DNA from: Spirochaetota bacterium
Lineage (GTDB): Bacteria > Spirochaetota > UBA4802 > UBA5368
DNA length: 57,826 nucleotides
Reading direction: 5' to 3'
NCBI GenBank assembly: GCA_004297825.1
Contig: SCSX01000086.1
Coordinates: 1 to 57,826 of the forward strand
A program made the position numbers and the translations under genes. Under the pieces are notes generated by a model. The model was not told where the DNA came from, did not search any database, and worked only from the letters and a program-made list of their open reading frames with translations. Below are positions 43,906-54,663 of this stretch, one piece after another (position 1 is the stretch's first letter; the number at the start of each line of letters is the position of its first letter).

Positions 43906-44235
43906 AGAAACCTGCCTGCCGACTCCGCCCGGTCAACCGGGATACCCCGCCGTCTAAAAATGGAAAAGAGACTGTCGAGCATGACTGCTGCGGTCGAAAT
44001 TTTGTTATTGATTTATTCTGCTAATTTTCAGTTAATGACACCCAAAATCAAGCAGGTATGTCTGTCCGCATGGACGGCGCCGGCGTACCCAGGGGCGCGC
44101 ATAGGGCGGTACCGCAGAACCGATACACCCCGAAGCTGATACGACGATCAGCTTTCGAAGCCCCCATGGCAGCCCGGGTCCAGGCACACGCGCGATTGCA
44201 TATATCTCAATTCACACACAGTAAGGAGAACCGCC
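43906..44235 (+). other. Intergenic region and leader before tig
   Basis: These 330 bp hold no gene I can support. An A/T-rich stretch at 44000-44040 is the likeliest promoter site, but no pair of boxes stands out. A perfect 8-bp hairpin (AAGCTGAT at 44133-44140, ATCAGCTT at 44147-44154, 6-nt loop) lies in the probable leader. AAGGAG before the TTG start is at 44221-44226. Confidence 0.4.
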
Positions 44236-45573
44236 TTGATCATATCGGAAAAGAAACTGGAAAACGCACGGATGGAAATAACGCTCGAGGTTCCCGAAAA
44301 CAGGGTGGAGCTCGAATACAAATCGGTGCTCGATAAAATAAAAAACAACGCAAAGCTTGACGGATTCCGGAGGGGGAAGGCCCCCCTCGAAGTCATCGAG
44401 CGCAAGTTCATGGAAGCGGCCGACCAGGAAGTCGCCGAGAATTTATTGAAGAGCACCTACCTCGACGCGGTGACCGAAAAAAGCTATCGCCCCATCGCGC
44501 CCCCCGAATTCACCTTCGACAAGGTGTCGCGGGGGCAGGGGTTCAAATTTTCCGCGGTATTCGAAACCATCCCCACTGTCGAGATGGTTTCATACAAGGG
44601 TGTCGGCGCGAAGGAGCGAAGCTGCGAGGTCACTGACGCGGACGTCATGCGGGAGATCGACTCGCTACGCGAGCGCAACGCCACGGTCTCCAAGAAGGAA
44701 GACGGCGCGGTCGTGGAGAAGGGCGACTTCGTAAAGATCAAGGTGAAGCGAATCGACGACGTGGACCCCGCGGAGGCCGACAAGGTCGAGTTCAAGGAAT
44801 ATTCGATAATCGTGGGCAAGGACAAGGATGAAGGCAGCTTCGATGACGCGCTCAAGGGGATGAAAACAGAAGAGCTGAAAGAAGTTAAAATGAAATACTC
44901 GAAGGATTACTCTGTGAAAGAGCTCGCGGGGCAGACCGCGCGTTACATTCTGGGGGTAACCGAAGTCAACAAGCTCATCCTGCCCGCGCTCGATGACGAT
45001 TTTGCCAAGGACCTGGGGGAGTACTCCACCCTGGACGACCTCAAGAAAAAGATGCGCGAAAACCTGGAAACCTATGTTTCACAGAAAGCAAAGAGCGAGG
45101 CGAAAGGCCAGCTCATGAAAGAAATCGTCACCCACAGCACATTCGATATCCCGAACTCGCTTCTGGAAAAAGAGATGTTTGCCCTTTTTAAGAAGGTGCA
45201 GGAGCGTACCGGGTATACCGCGCAGAATATTAACGAATTCGCCGCGGCGTTGGGATTGAACGCGGAGGATTTCGAAAAGCAGCTTCGTGAGGAGGCGCAG
45301 GCGAACGTTAAATCGACGCTGGTGCTCTCCGAGATCGGTTTCAAGGAAGAGCTCAAGGTACCCGAGGAAAAATTCCGGGAATTCGTGGAATTGCTCGCGC
45401 GCCGATACAACAAGCCGGTGGAGGAGCTCCTTCAGACTATCGAACAGAACGGTTCCCGGGAGTCGATCGAATCCGAACTCCTTCTGGATACCGCGCTTGA
45501 TTTTATCTATATAAACGCGACTATTTCTAAGCAGAAGAAGGTTTCCCTCCAGGAATTCATGAAGGGAGAATAA
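44236..45573 (+). CDS. tig: Trigger factor (ribosome-associated chaperone)
   Basis: The 445-residue chaperone binds at the ribosome exit tunnel and shields nascent chains. The ribosome-docking signature GFRRGKAPLEVIERKF lies near residues 44-59. The FKBP-like prolyl isomerase domain spans about 150-240 (VVEKGDFVKIKVKR to YILGVTEV), and the C-terminal helical arms follow. The start is a TTG at 44236 with AAGGAG ten bases upstream; the next in-frame ATG would cut into the ribosome-binding domain. It stands first in the tig-clpP-clpX-lon block, but clpP seems to have its own promoter. Confidence 0.95.
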   Translation: MIISEKKLENARMEITLEVPENRVELEYKSVLDKIKNNAKLDGFRRGKAPLEVIERKFMEAADQEVAENLLKSTYLDAVTEKSYRPIAPPEFTFDKVSRGQGFKFSAVFETIPTVEMVSYKGVGAKERSCEVTDADVMREIDSLRERNATVSKKEDGAVVEKGDFVKIKVKRIDDVDPAEADKVEFKEYSIIVGKDKDEGSFDDALKGMKTEELKEVKMKYSKDYSVKELAGQTARYILGVTEVNKLILPALDDDFAKDLGEYSTLDDLKKKMRENLETYVSQKAKSEAKGQLMKEIVTHSTFDIPNSLLEKEMFALFKKVQERTGYTAQNINEFAAALGLNAEDFEKQLREEAQANVKSTLVLSEIGFKEELKVPEEKFREFVELLARRYNKPVEELLQTIEQNGSRESIESELLLDTALDFIYINATISKQKKVSLQEFMKGE

Positions 45574-45576
45574 TTT

Positions 45577-45605
45577 TTGAAGATCGCCCGGAATTGTGCT
45601 ATATA
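45577..45605 (+). promoter_or_regulatory. Promoter for clpP-clpX-lon
   Basis: TTGAAG at 45577-45582 and TATATA at 45600-45605 are 17 bp apart, starting 4 bp after the tig stop. The leader to clpP would be about 125 nt and contains a small GGCGG/CCGCC hairpin. No CIRCE or other heat-shock operator is seen. Confidence 0.55.
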
Positions 45606-45736
45606 AATATTTAGTGAAACGGGGAGTCAGGGCGGTGCGTTCAATCCGCCAAAAATGGGTACGGTAACCATAGTCACGGTGCCGACACATATCCTAACAA
45701 GTGTTTTCCTAAAAAAACGTGAGAGGTAAGATACAG

Positions 45737-46327
45737 ATGAGCCTTGTACCAATGGTTATTGAGCAGACTTCGCGCGGGGAACGCGCATACGATATCTATT
45801 CCCGTCTGCTGAAAGACCGGATCATTTTCCTGGGTGAGCCGATCGACGATCACATTTCCAGCCTGATCATCGCGCAGATGCTCTTCCTCGAAGCCGAGGA
45901 CCCGGACAAGGATATTTTCCTTTATATCAATTCGCCCGGCGGCGTGGTGACCTCGGGCATGGCGATTTACGACACCATGCAGTATATCAAACCCGATGTC
46001 GCGACTATTTGCATAGGGCAGGCGGCATCCATGGCGTCGCTGCTTCTCGCGGCGGGCGGGAAGGGCAAGCGATCCGCGCTCCCCAATTCAAGAATCATGA
46101 TCCACCAGCCTTCCGCCGGATTCCAGGGGCAGGCCAGCGATATAATGATCCACGCGAACGAAATACTGAAGATAAAGAAGAGGCTCAACGATATATATAG
46201 CCGGCATACGGGACAGCCGGTGGAGAAGGTGGACCGGGACCTTGACAGGGACTTCTTCATGGATCCCCTGGAAGCGCTGGAATACGGGCTTATCGACAAG
46301 GTGATCGAGAAAAAGGCGGCCTCGTAA
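45737..46327 (+). CDS. clpP: ATP-dependent Clp protease proteolytic subunit
   Basis: This 196-residue serine peptidase forms the 14-mer chamber for ClpX. The catalytic triad is visible: Ser in [16 protein letters not shown] (near residue 98), His in [13 protein letters not shown] (near 123), Asp in RDLDRDFFM (near 172). [14 protein letters not shown] is the substrate-binding strand. ATG 45737 is preferred, with GAGAGGTAAG upstream; a GTG at 45719 would add six residues. ClpX follows after 83 bp and lon after that. Confidence 0.97.
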   Translation: MSLVPMVIEQTSRGERAYDIYSRLLKDRIIFLGEPIDDHISSLIIAQMLFLEAEDPDKDIFLYINSPGGVVTSGMAIYDTMQYIKPDVATICIGQAASMASLLLAAGGKGKRSALPNSRIMIHQPSAGFQGQASDIMIHANEILKIKKRLNDIYSRHTGQPVEKVDRDLDRDFFMDPLEALEYGLIDKVIEKKAAS

Positions 46328-46410
46328 GTGGTTTTTAACGGCCGGCGCATTATTTTTAATACGGGAGACCATGGTTCCTGATTGGGACCATGCCCTTTTA
46401 AAGAGGGAGT

Positions 46411-47673
46411 ATGGCGACTAAAAAGAAGGATAGCGGGACCAAGCTGAGTTGTTCGTTCTGCGGGAAGAATCAGGAAATCGTGAAAAAGCTCGTCGCGGGG
46501 CCGGGCGTATACATCTGCGACGAATGCATCGAGCTCTGCAACGAGATCGTGTCCGAAGATTGGGAATCGACCAACCTCGAAAAAAATTTCGGAAACCTTC
46601 CCAAGCCCGTCCAGATAAAGGAAATTCTTGACCAGTATGTTATCGGCCAGGAGGAAGCGAAGAGGGTTCTTTCGGTTGCCGTGTACAATCATTACAAGCG
46701 TATCGCCTCGAACACGGGAATTCGCAAGGACGATGTAGAACTGGAGAAAAGCAATATTCTGCTTATCGGGCCCACGGGCTCGGGCAAGACCCTGCTCGCG
46801 CAGACCCTTGCGAAGATTTTGCGCGTTCCCTTCGCCATCGCCGACGCGACGTCGCTCACCGAGGCCGGGTACGTGGGCGAGGATGTCGAAAATATCCTCC
46901 TCAGGCTGATCCAGAGCGCGGACGGCGATGTAAAGCGCGCCGAGATGGGAATCATTTACATCGATGAAATCGACAAGATATCACGGAAATCCGAGAATCC
47001 TTCCATCACCAGGGACGTGTCCGGTGAGGGGGTACAGCAGGCCCTTCTCAAGATTATCGAGGGCACGGTCGCGAACGTTCCGCCCCAGGGGGGAAGGAAG
47101 CACCCGCACCAGGAATTCATTCCCATAAACACCAAGAATATCCTTTTCATCTGCGGGGGAGCATTCGTCGGATTCGAAAAGCTGGTCCAGAAGCGGCTTG
47201 GCAACAAGGCAATGGGATTCGGTGCAGATATCAAATCGGTGAAGGAGATCAAGATTGGCAACCTTCTCGCGGAATGTAATACCGACGACCTCATCAAATT
47301 CGGTCTGATACCCGAATTCGTTGGACGCCTTCCCATAGTCTCCGCGCTCCAGGAGCTTGACAGGGAGGCGCTCAAGCGAATCCTGATCGAGCCGAAGAAT
47401 GCGCTGGTTAAGCAGTTCCAGAAAATATTCTCATTCGAAGAGGTGGAGCTCGTTTTCTCGGATGAGGCGATTGACGAAATCGCGAACATCGCGCAGGAAA
47501 AGGAATCGGGCGCCAGGGGCCTGCGCTCCGTACTCGAAAAGCTCCTCATGGAGCTCATGTACGAAATCCCCACACGCGAAAGCGTCGCGAAAATCGTCAT
47601 TTCGAGCGGTTTCATAAAGGGCCTGGAGCCGGCGTTGATATCGTATAAAGTCGAAGAAGAAAAGTCAGCGTAG
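46411..47673 (+). CDS. clpX: ATP-dependent Clp protease ATP-binding subunit ClpX
   Basis: The 420-residue AAA+ unfoldase delivers substrates to ClpP. The N-terminal zinc-binding domain has CSFCGKN and CDECIELC. Walker A is [14 protein letters not shown], the pore loop is [10 protein letters not shown], Walker B is [11 protein letters not shown], and the substrate-handling RKH loop is [10 protein letters not shown]. The ClpP-contact tripeptide region lies in the [15 protein letters not shown] segment. GAGGG stands before the ATG. Lon begins 19 bp after the stop. Confidence 0.98.
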   Translation: MATKKKDSGTKLSCSFCGKNQEIVKKLVAGPGVYICDECIELCNEIVSEDWESTNLEKNFGNLPKPVQIKEILDQYVIGQEEAKRVLSVAVYNHYKRIASNTGIRKDDVELEKSNILLIGPTGSGKTLLAQTLAKILRVPFAIADATSLTEAGYVGEDVENILLRLIQSADGDVKRAEMGIIYIDEIDKISRKSENPSITRDVSGEGVQQALLKIIEGTVANVPPQGGRKHPHQEFIPINTKNILFICGGAFVGFEKLVQKRLGNKAMGFGADIKSVKEIKIGNLLAECNTDDLIKFGLIPEFVGRLPIVSALQELDREALKRILIEPKNALVKQFQKIFSFEEVELVFSDEAIDEIANIAQEKESGARGLRSVLEKLLMELMYEIPTRESVAKIVISSGFIKGLEPALISYKVEEEKSA

Positions 47674-47692
47674 CTGACAGGGTGAACCAACA

Positions 47693-50158
47693 ATGAAGCG
47701 AACTATCGATTATTCGAAAAAATATCCGCTCCTCCCGCTCCGGGACGTGGTGGTTTTTCCTCATATGGTAATACCGCTGTTCGTGGGAAGGGAGAAATCA
47801 ATCAACGCCCTCGATGCGGCGATGAAGGGCGACCGTCTCATCGTGCTCGCCACCCAGACGGAGGCGCAGCTTACCACTCCCCGCAAGGAGGACCTTTACG
47901 AGGTGGGCACGGTTTCCGAGATTTTGCAGTTGCTCAAACTTCCCGATGGCACCATCAAGGTGCTCGTCGAGGGACTTTCCCGCGCCTATATCAGCGATTT
48001 CGGCGAGAAAAACGACGAGTACTACGAGGTCGAGACGCGGGATATCGAGCGTTCCCTGGAACAGGACTCCGATGTTCCCGCCATGAAGCGGCTCATACTG
48101 GAGCATTTCGAGAAATACATCAAGCTGAACAAGAAGGTGCCCCAGGAGGCGCTTACCACGGTAAACGGCATCGAGGACATCTCGCACCTGACCGACGTGG
48201 TCGCTTCGTATATCGCCATGAGGCTCGAGCTCAAGCAGTCGCTTTTGGAGATCGGCAACCCGAAAGACCGTATGGACAAGCTTATCGAGCTCATCAACGG
48301 TGAGATCGATATCATGTATATCGAGAAGAAGATCCAGGGCAAAGTCCGGAAGCAGATGGAGAAGACCCAGAAGGAATACTACCTGAACGAGCAGATGAAG
48401 GTGATCAAGAAGGAGCTGGGACAGGGCGATGACGGCACCGACGAGATCGAGGACCTGAAAACCTCCATCGAGGACGCCAAGCTCAACAAGGAAGCTAAAT
48501 CGAAAGCGCTCAAGGAGCTCAAGCGCCTGGAGAAGATGCCCCCGCTTTCGGCCGAATCGGCGGTGGTCCGGTCGTACATCGAATGGTTAAGGGACGTTCC
48601 CTGGCACAAGAAAACCACGGATAACCGCGACATCGATCACGCGATGGATGTCTTAAACGAGGACCACTACGGGCTCGACGAGGTGAAGGAGCGCATCATC
48701 GAATTTATCGCCGTACGCCACCTGTCCAAGAAGCTCAAGGGCCCCATACTCTGCTTCGTGGGTCCTCCCGGTGTGGGCAAGACTTCGCTCGGGATGTCCG
48801 TCGCGCGCGCGCTCGGAAGGAAATTCGTCCGCATGTCGCTCGGCGGGGTGCGGGACGAGGCCGAAATCCGCGGGCACCGGCGCACCTATGTAGGTGCGCT
48901 TCCCGGGCGCATCATCCAGATGATGAAAAAGGCCGGAACGATCAACCCGGTGTTCCTGCTGGATGAGGTCGACAAGATGTCGATGGACTTCAGGGGGGAT
49001 CCGTCATCCGCGCTCCTGGAGGTTCTCGACCCCGAACAGAACAATGCCTTCGTCGACCATTACATGGAGGTGCCGTATGACCTGTCCGATGTCATGTTCA
49101 TCACGACGGCCAACGTGCAGCACCGCATCCCGCTGCCCCTCCAGGACAGGATGGAGATCCTCGAAATTACAAGCTATACCGAACCGGAGAAGCTGAATAT
49201 CGGGATAAAATTCCTGCTTGCGAAACAGGTCGCCGAAAACGGGCTCACGATGGACAACATAGAATACCCGGAAGACATGATGCTGTTCACGATACGGCAC
49301 TATACCAGGGAGTCGGGCGTGAGGAGCCTTGAGCGTGTGATCGCGAAGGTATGCCGCAAGGTGGCACGGGACGTGGTGAGGCATGGCAAGGATTATAAGA
49401 AAATCCTCACCGAATCCGACCTCGTGGAATACCTGGGCGCCAAAAAATTCAAATACGGCACCAAGGAGCAAAAGAGCGAAGTGGGTCTCGCCAACGGTCT
49501 TGCCTGGACGGAAGTGGGCGGCGATATTCTCCAGATAGAGGCTTCACTCATCAAGGGCAAGGGCGCCCTTATACTCACGGGCCAGCTCGGCGAAGTCATG
49601 CAGGAATCCGCCCATGCCGCGTTCACCTATGTCAAAGCCAACCAGCAGTACTTCAACATCGCCGAGGAGACGATCAAGCGTTTCGACCTTCACCTTCACG
49701 TGCCCGAGGGCGCGATTCCCAAGGACGGGCCGTCGGCGGGGATCACCATGGGAGTTGTCATGGCGTCCCTCCTTTCAAACATACCCGTCCGATGCGACGT
49801 TGCCATGACAGGGGAGATTACGCTCCGCGGCAAGGTTCTGCAGATTGGCGGACTCAAGGAAAAAATTCTTGCCGCACACCGTGCCGACATTCATCACGTG
49901 GTCATTCCCAAGGATAACGAAAAGGATTTGGAAAAGATACCGGAGTACGTGCGCAAGCAGATGGTATTCCACCCGGTAAGCACCATGGAAGAGGTTCTTT
50001 TCCTGGCGCTTGAAAACCCGGGGGGGTTCTTCAAAGACCAGGAAAAAGCGAAGATGCTCCAGGACAGGCTGGGCGAATCCATGGCGGATAACGCGGACAG
50101 GGGCGCCGGGGATCACGGAACCGGCGAGCTTCCCACAAACGGCCCCGTTAATGCCTGA
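47693..50158 (+). CDS. lon: Lon protease (ATP-dependent, AAA+)
   Basis: An 821-residue hexameric protease that degrades misfolded and regulatory proteins. The N-terminal substrate domain begins [21 protein letters not shown] coiled-coil linker with [20 protein letters not shown] follows. The AAA+ module has [14 protein letters not shown] (Walker A) and [11 protein letters not shown] (Walker B). The C-terminal protease domain has the catalytic Ser in [11 protein letters not shown] and the catalytic Lys in the [12 protein letters not shown] region. The C-terminal tail after residue 790 is short, charged and non-conserved. A strong terminator follows 28 bp after the stop. Confidence 0.98.
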   Translation: MKRTIDYSKKYPLLPLRDVVVFPHMVIPLFVGREKSINALDAAMKGDRLIVLATQTEAQLTTPRKEDLYEVGTVSEILQLLKLPDGTIKVLVEGLSRAYISDFGEKNDEYYEVETRDIERSLEQDSDVPAMKRLILEHFEKYIKLNKKVPQEALTTVNGIEDISHLTDVVASYIAMRLELKQSLLEIGNPKDRMDKLIELINGEIDIMYIEKKIQGKVRKQMEKTQKEYYLNEQMKVIKKELGQGDDGTDEIEDLKTSIEDAKLNKEAKSKALKELKRLEKMPPLSAESAVVRSYIEWLRDVPWHKKTTDNRDIDHAMDVLNEDHYGLDEVKERIIEFIAVRHLSKKLKGPILCFVGPPGVGKTSLGMSVARALGRKFVRMSLGGVRDEAEIRGHRRTYVGALPGRIIQMMKKAGTINPVFLLDEVDKMSMDFRGDPSSALLEVLDPEQNNAFVDHYMEVPYDLSDVMFITTANVQHRIPLPLQDRMEILEITSYTEPEKLNIGIKFLLAKQVAENGLTMDNIEYPEDMMLFTIRHYTRESGVRSLERVIAKVCRKVARDVVRHGKDYKKILTESDLVEYLGAKKFKYGTKEQKSEVGLANGLAWTEVGGDILQIEASLIKGKGALILTGQLGEVMQESAHAAFTYVKANQQYFNIAEETIKRFDLHLHVPEGAIPKDGPSAGITMGVVMASLLSNIPVRCDVAMTGEITLRGKVLQIGGLKEKILAAHRADIHHVVIPKDNEKDLEKIPEYVRKQMVFHPVSTMEEVLFLALENPGGFFKDQEKAKMLQDRLGESMADNADRGAGDHGTGELPTNGPVNA

Positions 50159-50185
50159 GCGGTAACGGAAGCATCGTCTTTATGA

Positions 50186-50220
50186 AAACGCCCCGCATCT
50201 AACGCGGGGCGTTTCGTTTT
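50186..50220. terminator. Bidirectional terminator between lon and the methyltransferase gene
   Basis: AAACGCCCCGC (50186-50196) pairs perfectly with GCGGGGCGTTT (50204-50214) over a 7-nt loop. CGTTTT follows on the plus strand, and TTTTC follows on the minus strand, so it can serve both converging genes. The methyltransferase stop codon lies in the T tract. Confidence 0.88.
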
Positions 50221-50974
50221 ATTCCTTCACGAAATGTACTATGATTTTATTCGAGGTGTCCTTGTAAGGATCGAGCGCAGAATTCGAATACATTCCCTTG
50301 AGTGCGAACCCGTTATCGGCGACGAAACGTTCTATTTCCTTTCGATCAAATGCGCGCATGACATGCTTGTCGCGCAGCGTATCGCTCCTGTCCCCGCAGG
50401 CGACCAGGTACACGTAGCGGACCTCGACAATGGTCCTTGGGGCGCTGGTCAGGAGCGCGAATCCCCTCCTGCGCTCGATGTTCCTGTCCTTGTAGCGTAT
50501 CATCGAAACCGTGGACATGGGCTTCGATGATATCTCGCGCACCGGGTTTGCGTTCCACACCTCGAAAAGCGCCGCGCCGCCCGGTTTGAGCGCCCGCCAT
50601 GTATTCCACAGCACCTTGTCGACATCTGCGTCATCGAGCAGGTAATCGAACGAGCCAAAGAGGCATGTAACGATGTCGAATTGCTCGTAATAATCGAACG
50701 AGAGCATATCCTGGCGGAGAAAGGAGATCGAGGGGGACTGATTCCGCTTCCCGGCGATGGCAAGCATGTCCTCGCTCGAATCGATTCCCGTGCAGCGGAA
50801 TCCGCGCGACGCCAGCATCCCCAGGTGTTCGCCGGTTCCGCATCCAAGGTCGAGAATCGTGGGATCGGGATTTGCGCCTGTTATCGTACGGATGAGAGAA
50901 AGGTCCGCCTGGATGTTCCGATGCGCTTCTTCAATCGCGAAGTAGTATTCGGCCAGTTCGTGGTAGAGCTTCAT
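50219..50974 (-). CDS. Class I SAM-dependent methyltransferase
   Basis: The 251-residue Rossmann-fold methyltransferase has its SAM-binding motif I, ILDLGCGTGEHLGMLASRG, at residues 40-58, followed by CTGIDSSEDMLAIA (motif II acid). FDIVTCLFGSFDYLLDD and ALKPGGAALFEVWN mark motifs IV and V. The second half contains an inserted beta-rich section (VRYVYLVACGDRSD), typical of the small-molecule methyltransferase group. The substrate is unknown. It begins 6 bp after ptsI, so it is probably co-transcribed with it. Confidence 0.88.
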   Translation of the reverse strand: MKLYHELAEYYFAIEEAHRNIQADLSLIRTITGANPDPTILDLGCGTGEHLGMLASRGFRCTGIDSSEDMLAIAGKRNQSPSISFLRQDMLSFDYYEQFDIVTCLFGSFDYLLDDADVDKVLWNTWRALKPGGAALFEVWNANPVREISSKPMSTVSMIRYKDRNIERRRGFALLTSAPRTIVEVRYVYLVACGDRSDTLRDKHVMRAFDRKEIERFVADNGFALKGMYSNSALDPYKDTSNKIIVHFVKE

Positions 50975-50980
50975 TCCGGG

Positions 50981-52723
50981 TCAGAATACCATCATGGGAA
51001 ACTTTTTATTCAGGTAGCCGATAAGGTGGGATTCGATATCGATCGTGGTTTCCAGGTCCATGAGGTCCTCGACCAGCTTTTCGCATTCGCTGATCTTTAC
51101 CGAGCGCACCATGCGCTTGATCTGGTACATGAAGGCGGTGCCCATGGAAAAATTGCGCAGTCCCAGGCCCAGCAGGAGCATCGTGTACTTTGGCTCTCCC
51201 GCCATTTCCCCGCAAATCGAGATGGGGGTACCAGTGCTGTTGGCGATCTCGACCACGCTCTTCAAGAGTCTTAGAACGGCGAGATTCAGCGGATTGTAGA
51301 GATAGGCGATTTTCTCGCTTATCCTGTCCACGGCGATGGTGTACTGGACCAGGTCGTTGGTTCCGATCGAGAAGAAATCCGCGTAATGCGCGAGCTTGTC
51401 GGCGTTGATCGCGGCGGACGGCACTTCTATCATCATGCCCAGCGGGATCTCCCGGTTGAAGGGGACCTTCTCCCGCCGGAGCTCATCCATGGTTTCGTGG
51501 ACTATTGCGCGCGCCTTGATGATCTCCTCGATGGTGGAAATCATGGGAAACATGAGCTTGGCGTTGCCATATTCACTCGCGCGCAGGATCGCGCGAAGCT
51601 GGGTGCGGAAAAGCGATTCGTTTTCCAGGCTGAAGCGGATCGCGCGGCAGCCAAGAAACGGATTGCGTTCGCGGGACTGCTTGTTATACGCATAGATCTT
51701 GTCACCGCCCACGTCGAGCGTGCGTATGGTGACGGGCATCGGCTTGAAATACTCGAGCACCTTTTTGTACGCCTGGAACTGGCGCTCTTCGTCGGGAAGG
51801 GCTTTGTCCAGGAATAGAAACTCGGACCTGAACAGGCCTATTCCCTGGGCCCCGTGCTGGCGCAGCATCTCCATTTCTTCGGGTATCTCGATGTTGCCGT
51901 AGATGTGAATGACCTCGTTGTCGATCGTGGTCGAGGGGAGGTGCGTAAGCTTCGCGAGCTCGGCTTCGAGTTGTACCAGGTCCTCCTGGTAGGTGGTGTA
52001 TTCGGCGATCTCGTCGGGCGTAGGATCGACGACGACTTTTCCATGAATCGCATCGACGATGACCATGTCGCCGTCCAGCACCAGCTCGGTACCGTTGAGG
52101 GTGCCCACGATCGCGGGTATCTCGAGGGCGCGCGCCATGATCGCCGTGTGCGAGGTTCGGCCCCCGCTGTCGGTGACGAAGGCGAGCACGTAGCGCTTGT
52201 TCATCATCGCGGTGTCGGAGGGGGTGAGATCCGTCGCGAAGACGATCACCTCTTCCTTTAAATCCTTGAGCGATTCGGTGGTCGTTTTCTGGAGATTGTT
52301 CACCAGTCGCTTGTTGATGTCGGAAATATCGATTATGCGCTCGCGCAGATAAACGTCCTCGATGGAGCCGAGCCCCTTGATGAGATCGAGCGAAATGTCG
52401 TTGATGATCCATTCCGCGTTGCGCTTCTCTTCGCGAATCCTCCGCATGACCTTTTCCGCGACGATGGGATCTTCAAGCACCATGAGATGGCTGGAGAATA
52501 TATCAACCATGTCCCTCGAAAGCGTTTTCGATATCTGTTCCTGGATATCGAGAATGTCGTTTTTCGTTTTCTCGAGGGCAGCGTGATAGCGCTTCAGCTC
52601 GTCCTCGACCTGGTCTTCACCAATGGTGTACTTGGGAATGATAATGTTGTTGCCGCGATACAGGTAGACCCTGCCGATTTTTATCCCGGGGGATGCGATG
52701 ATTCCAGTAATAACAGTGCGCAT
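50981..52723 (-). CDS. ptsI: Phosphoenolpyruvate-protein phosphotransferase (PTS enzyme I)
   Basis: The 580-residue first enzyme of the phosphotransferase system transfers phosphate from PEP to HPr. It starts ITGIIASPGIKIGRVYLYRG. The phosphorylated histidine is in GGRTSHTAIMARALEIPAIVG (His near residue 190). The PEP-binding barrel has GIGLFRSEFLFLD, TIRTLDVGGDK, NPFLGCRAIRFSL, and SICGEMAGEPKYT near the active-site cysteine. No HPr, HPr kinase or EII genes are in the window, so it may serve a regulatory PTS. GGGAA precedes the ATG. It is followed closely by the methyltransferase gene. Confidence 0.95.
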   Translation of the reverse strand: MRTVITGIIASPGIKIGRVYLYRGNNIIIPKYTIGEDQVEDELKRYHAALEKTKNDILDIQEQISKTLSRDMVDIFSSHLMVLEDPIVAEKVMRRIREEKRNAEWIINDISLDLIKGLGSIEDVYLRERIIDISDINKRLVNNLQKTTTESLKDLKEEVIVFATDLTPSDTAMMNKRYVLAFVTDSGGRTSHTAIMARALEIPAIVGTLNGTELVLDGDMVIVDAIHGKVVVDPTPDEIAEYTTYQEDLVQLEAELAKLTHLPSTTIDNEVIHIYGNIEIPEEMEMLRQHGAQGIGLFRSEFLFLDKALPDEERQFQAYKKVLEYFKPMPVTIRTLDVGGDKIYAYNKQSRERNPFLGCRAIRFSLENESLFRTQLRAILRASEYGNAKLMFPMISTIEEIIKARAIVHETMDELRREKVPFNREIPLGMMIEVPSAAINADKLAHYADFFSIGTNDLVQYTIAVDRISEKIAYLYNPLNLAVLRLLKSVVEIANSTGTPISICGEMAGEPKYTMLLLGLGLRNFSMGTAFMYQIKRMVRSVKISECEKLVEDLMDLETTIDIESHLIGYLNKKFPMMVF

Positions 52724-52884
52724 AAAAATTCCCGATTGACTTGTCTGTATCCTTATGGACGCAAAACCAGAGTTAGTAAAGAAAAAAAGGACCTGTCAAG
52801 AGCAAAATACCGCGCCATGTCAATAATTGATTTTTTAGTTTGATTATTATGAATGTTGTTCATACCTTATAATTCAGAAAAACC

Positions 52885-53616
52885 ATGGAGCATGACATGC
52901 GGGGCCGGAGACATGATTCCACGGAGATTGTTGTCGCGCTGATGCTCGCGTGTGCGGGCTCGTGCCTGGTGTGCAGTTCCAAGGGGGAAACAACCGTGGA
53001 TCGATTAAAAGACATCATGGTGAAAAAGCAGATCGAGGCGCGCGGGGTGACCGATACGCGCGTCCTTGAAGCCATGAGGTCCATCGACCGGCACCGGTTC
53101 GTTCCGGAGGAGAATATCACGAGCGCGTACGAGGATCACCCGCTTCCGATTGGATACGGCCAGACGATTTCGCAGCCCTATATCGTCGCGCTCATGACCG
53201 AGCTCTGTGAGCTCAAAGGGGAGGAGAAGGTCCTGGAAATCGGCACCGGTTCCGGGTACCAGACCGCGATCCTCTCCACGCTCGCGGCCGCGGTCTACTC
53301 GATAGAGATCGTGGAGCCCCTGGGAAAGGCCGCGGCATCACGGCTTACCGCGATGGGATATAAAAATATCCGGACGCGCGTGGGGGACGGATACCAGGGG
53401 TGGCCCGAAGCGGCGCCGTTCGACGTGATCATCCTCACGGCAAGTCCGCCCGCGGTGCCGCAAACCCTCCTGGATCAGCTGCGCGACGGCGGCATAATGG
53501 TGGCGCCGGTAGGCGATTTCAACCAGGAGCTCGTTACGATAAGGAAGCAGAACGGCGCGGTGAGCCAGCGTACCGTGACCTATGTGCGCTTTGTCCCCAT
53601 GATCCGGGGGAGATGA
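52885..53616 (+). CDS. pcm: Protein-L-isoaspartate O-methyltransferase with predicted export signal
   Basis: A 243-residue PCMT. The catalytic part begins at about residue 38 (VDRLKDIMVKKQIEARGVTD) and has the PCMT motif HPLPIGYGQTISQPYIVALM, then the SAM-binding VLEIGTGSGYQTAILSTLA and the late DQLRDGGIMVAPVG. It repairs isoaspartyl damage in proteins. In front of it the first 34 residues read as a basic leader, a hydrophobic stretch (IVVALMLACAGSC) and a lipobox-like AGSC, so the enzyme may be an exported lipoprotein, which is unusual because it needs SAM. A cytoplasmic form could start at the GTG of VDRL. It ends with zero gap against argC. Confidence 0.9.
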   Translation: MEHDMRGRRHDSTEIVVALMLACAGSCLVCSSKGETTVDRLKDIMVKKQIEARGVTDTRVLEAMRSIDRHRFVPEENITSAYEDHPLPIGYGQTISQPYIVALMTELCELKGEEKVLEIGTGSGYQTAILSTLAAAVYSIEIVEPLGKAAASRLTAMGYKNIRTRVGDGYQGWPEAAPFDVIILTASPPAVPQTLLDQLRDGGIMVAPVGDFNQELVTIRKQNGAVSQRTVTYVRFVPMIRGR

Positions 53617-54663
53617 TCACGGATAGAAGGGCAGCCGGTCGATTCCCGCCGTTTCATCGAAACCCAGCATAAGGTTCGCATTCTGCACCGCGTTTCCCGA
53701 TTGCCCCTTCATGAGATTATCGATCACGCTCGTAACGAACAGCATACCCGTGCGTTCGTCCACCATGGGACGGATCACGCACAGGTTCGACCCGCGCACA
53801 TCGGTCGTATTGGGCGAGGTGTCGATCACTTTGACGAAAGGCTTGTCCGCGTAATAAGCCCGGTAGATATCCAGGACGTCGTTCGTGGAGCACCCAACTG
53901 GTGCAGGCGCGTAGGAGGTCACAAGTATCCCCCGACTGAGGGGCACTATCTGCGGAACGAAAAGAATTTTTACCGGCTCTGACCCCCTTTCGTTCAGAAC
54001 GTTTTCGACCTCGATGAGATGCTGGTGCCTTCCCTCGCGGTAGGTGTTCACGTTTTCATAGCGCTGCGGGTAGAAGTTGCTTTCGCCCGGGTTCTTTCCG
54101 GCACCGGAGACGCCGGTCTTCCCGTCGCAAATCACGGGACCGGGGCCGATAAGCTTTTTCTCCACGGCGGGCAGCAGGCCCAGCGTCATGCAAATCGCGA
54201 AACAGCCGGGATTCCCCACGAGCTTCGCGCCGCGGATGCGGTCCGCGTAGATCTCCGGAAGACCATATACCGCATCGGCCAGCGTATCGGCGGCGAGATG
54301 CCCGGTTTCCATCCCCTTGTTTTTTGCGTAGACCGCGTACTCGTCGGTCGTTTTAAACCTGAAATCCCCGCTGTAATCTATTACCGGTATGCCCCTGTCG
54401 CGAAACTCCCGGATGAGCGTCATTCCCGCGCGGTCTGGCGTCGAGAAAAAGGCGATATCGGCACCGCTGTAATCGATATCTTCGGGGCGGCCCACCACCA
54501 TGTCGAAATATCCCCGCAGGTGCGGAAAAACCCTGCTGATGGGGACGCCGGCATCCTTGCGCGCCGCGATCTGCGTGATTTGAATGCCCGGGTGGCGCAG
54601 CAGTATCTCGATGAGGCCCAGGCCCCCGAACCCCGTCGCGCCGATAATAAGTGCCTTTTTCAT
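53617..54663 (-). CDS. argC: N-acetyl-gamma-glutamyl-phosphate reductase
   Basis: This 348-residue NADPH enzyme of arginine synthesis reduces N-acetyl-glutamyl phosphate to the semialdehyde. It starts ALIIGATGFGGLGLIEILLR, the dinucleotide fold. The catalytic cysteine is in LVGNPGCFAICMTLGLLP. CDGKTGVSGAGKNPGESNFY and EGRHQHLIEVE are further family marks. ATG 54663 is chosen because GGAGGAATCTC lies upstream; the open frame continues to 54744 without a ribosome site. No other arg biosynthesis gene is nearby. It follows the receiver-PAS gene after 77 bp. Confidence 0.96.
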   Translation of the reverse strand: MKKALIIGATGFGGLGLIEILLRHPGIQITQIAARKDAGVPISRVFPHLRGYFDMVVGRPEDIDYSGADIAFFSTPDRAGMTLIREFRDRGIPVIDYSGDFRFKTTDEYAVYAKNKGMETGHLAADTLADAVYGLPEIYADRIRGAKLVGNPGCFAICMTLGLLPAVEKKLIGPGPVICDGKTGVSGAGKNPGESNFYPQRYENVNTYREGRHQHLIEVENVLNERGSEPVKILFVPQIVPLSRGILVTSYAPAPVGCSTNDVLDIYRAYYADKPFVKVIDTSPNTTDVRGSNLCVIRPMVDERTGMLFVTSVIDNLMKGQSGNAVQNANLMLGFDETAGIDRLPFYP

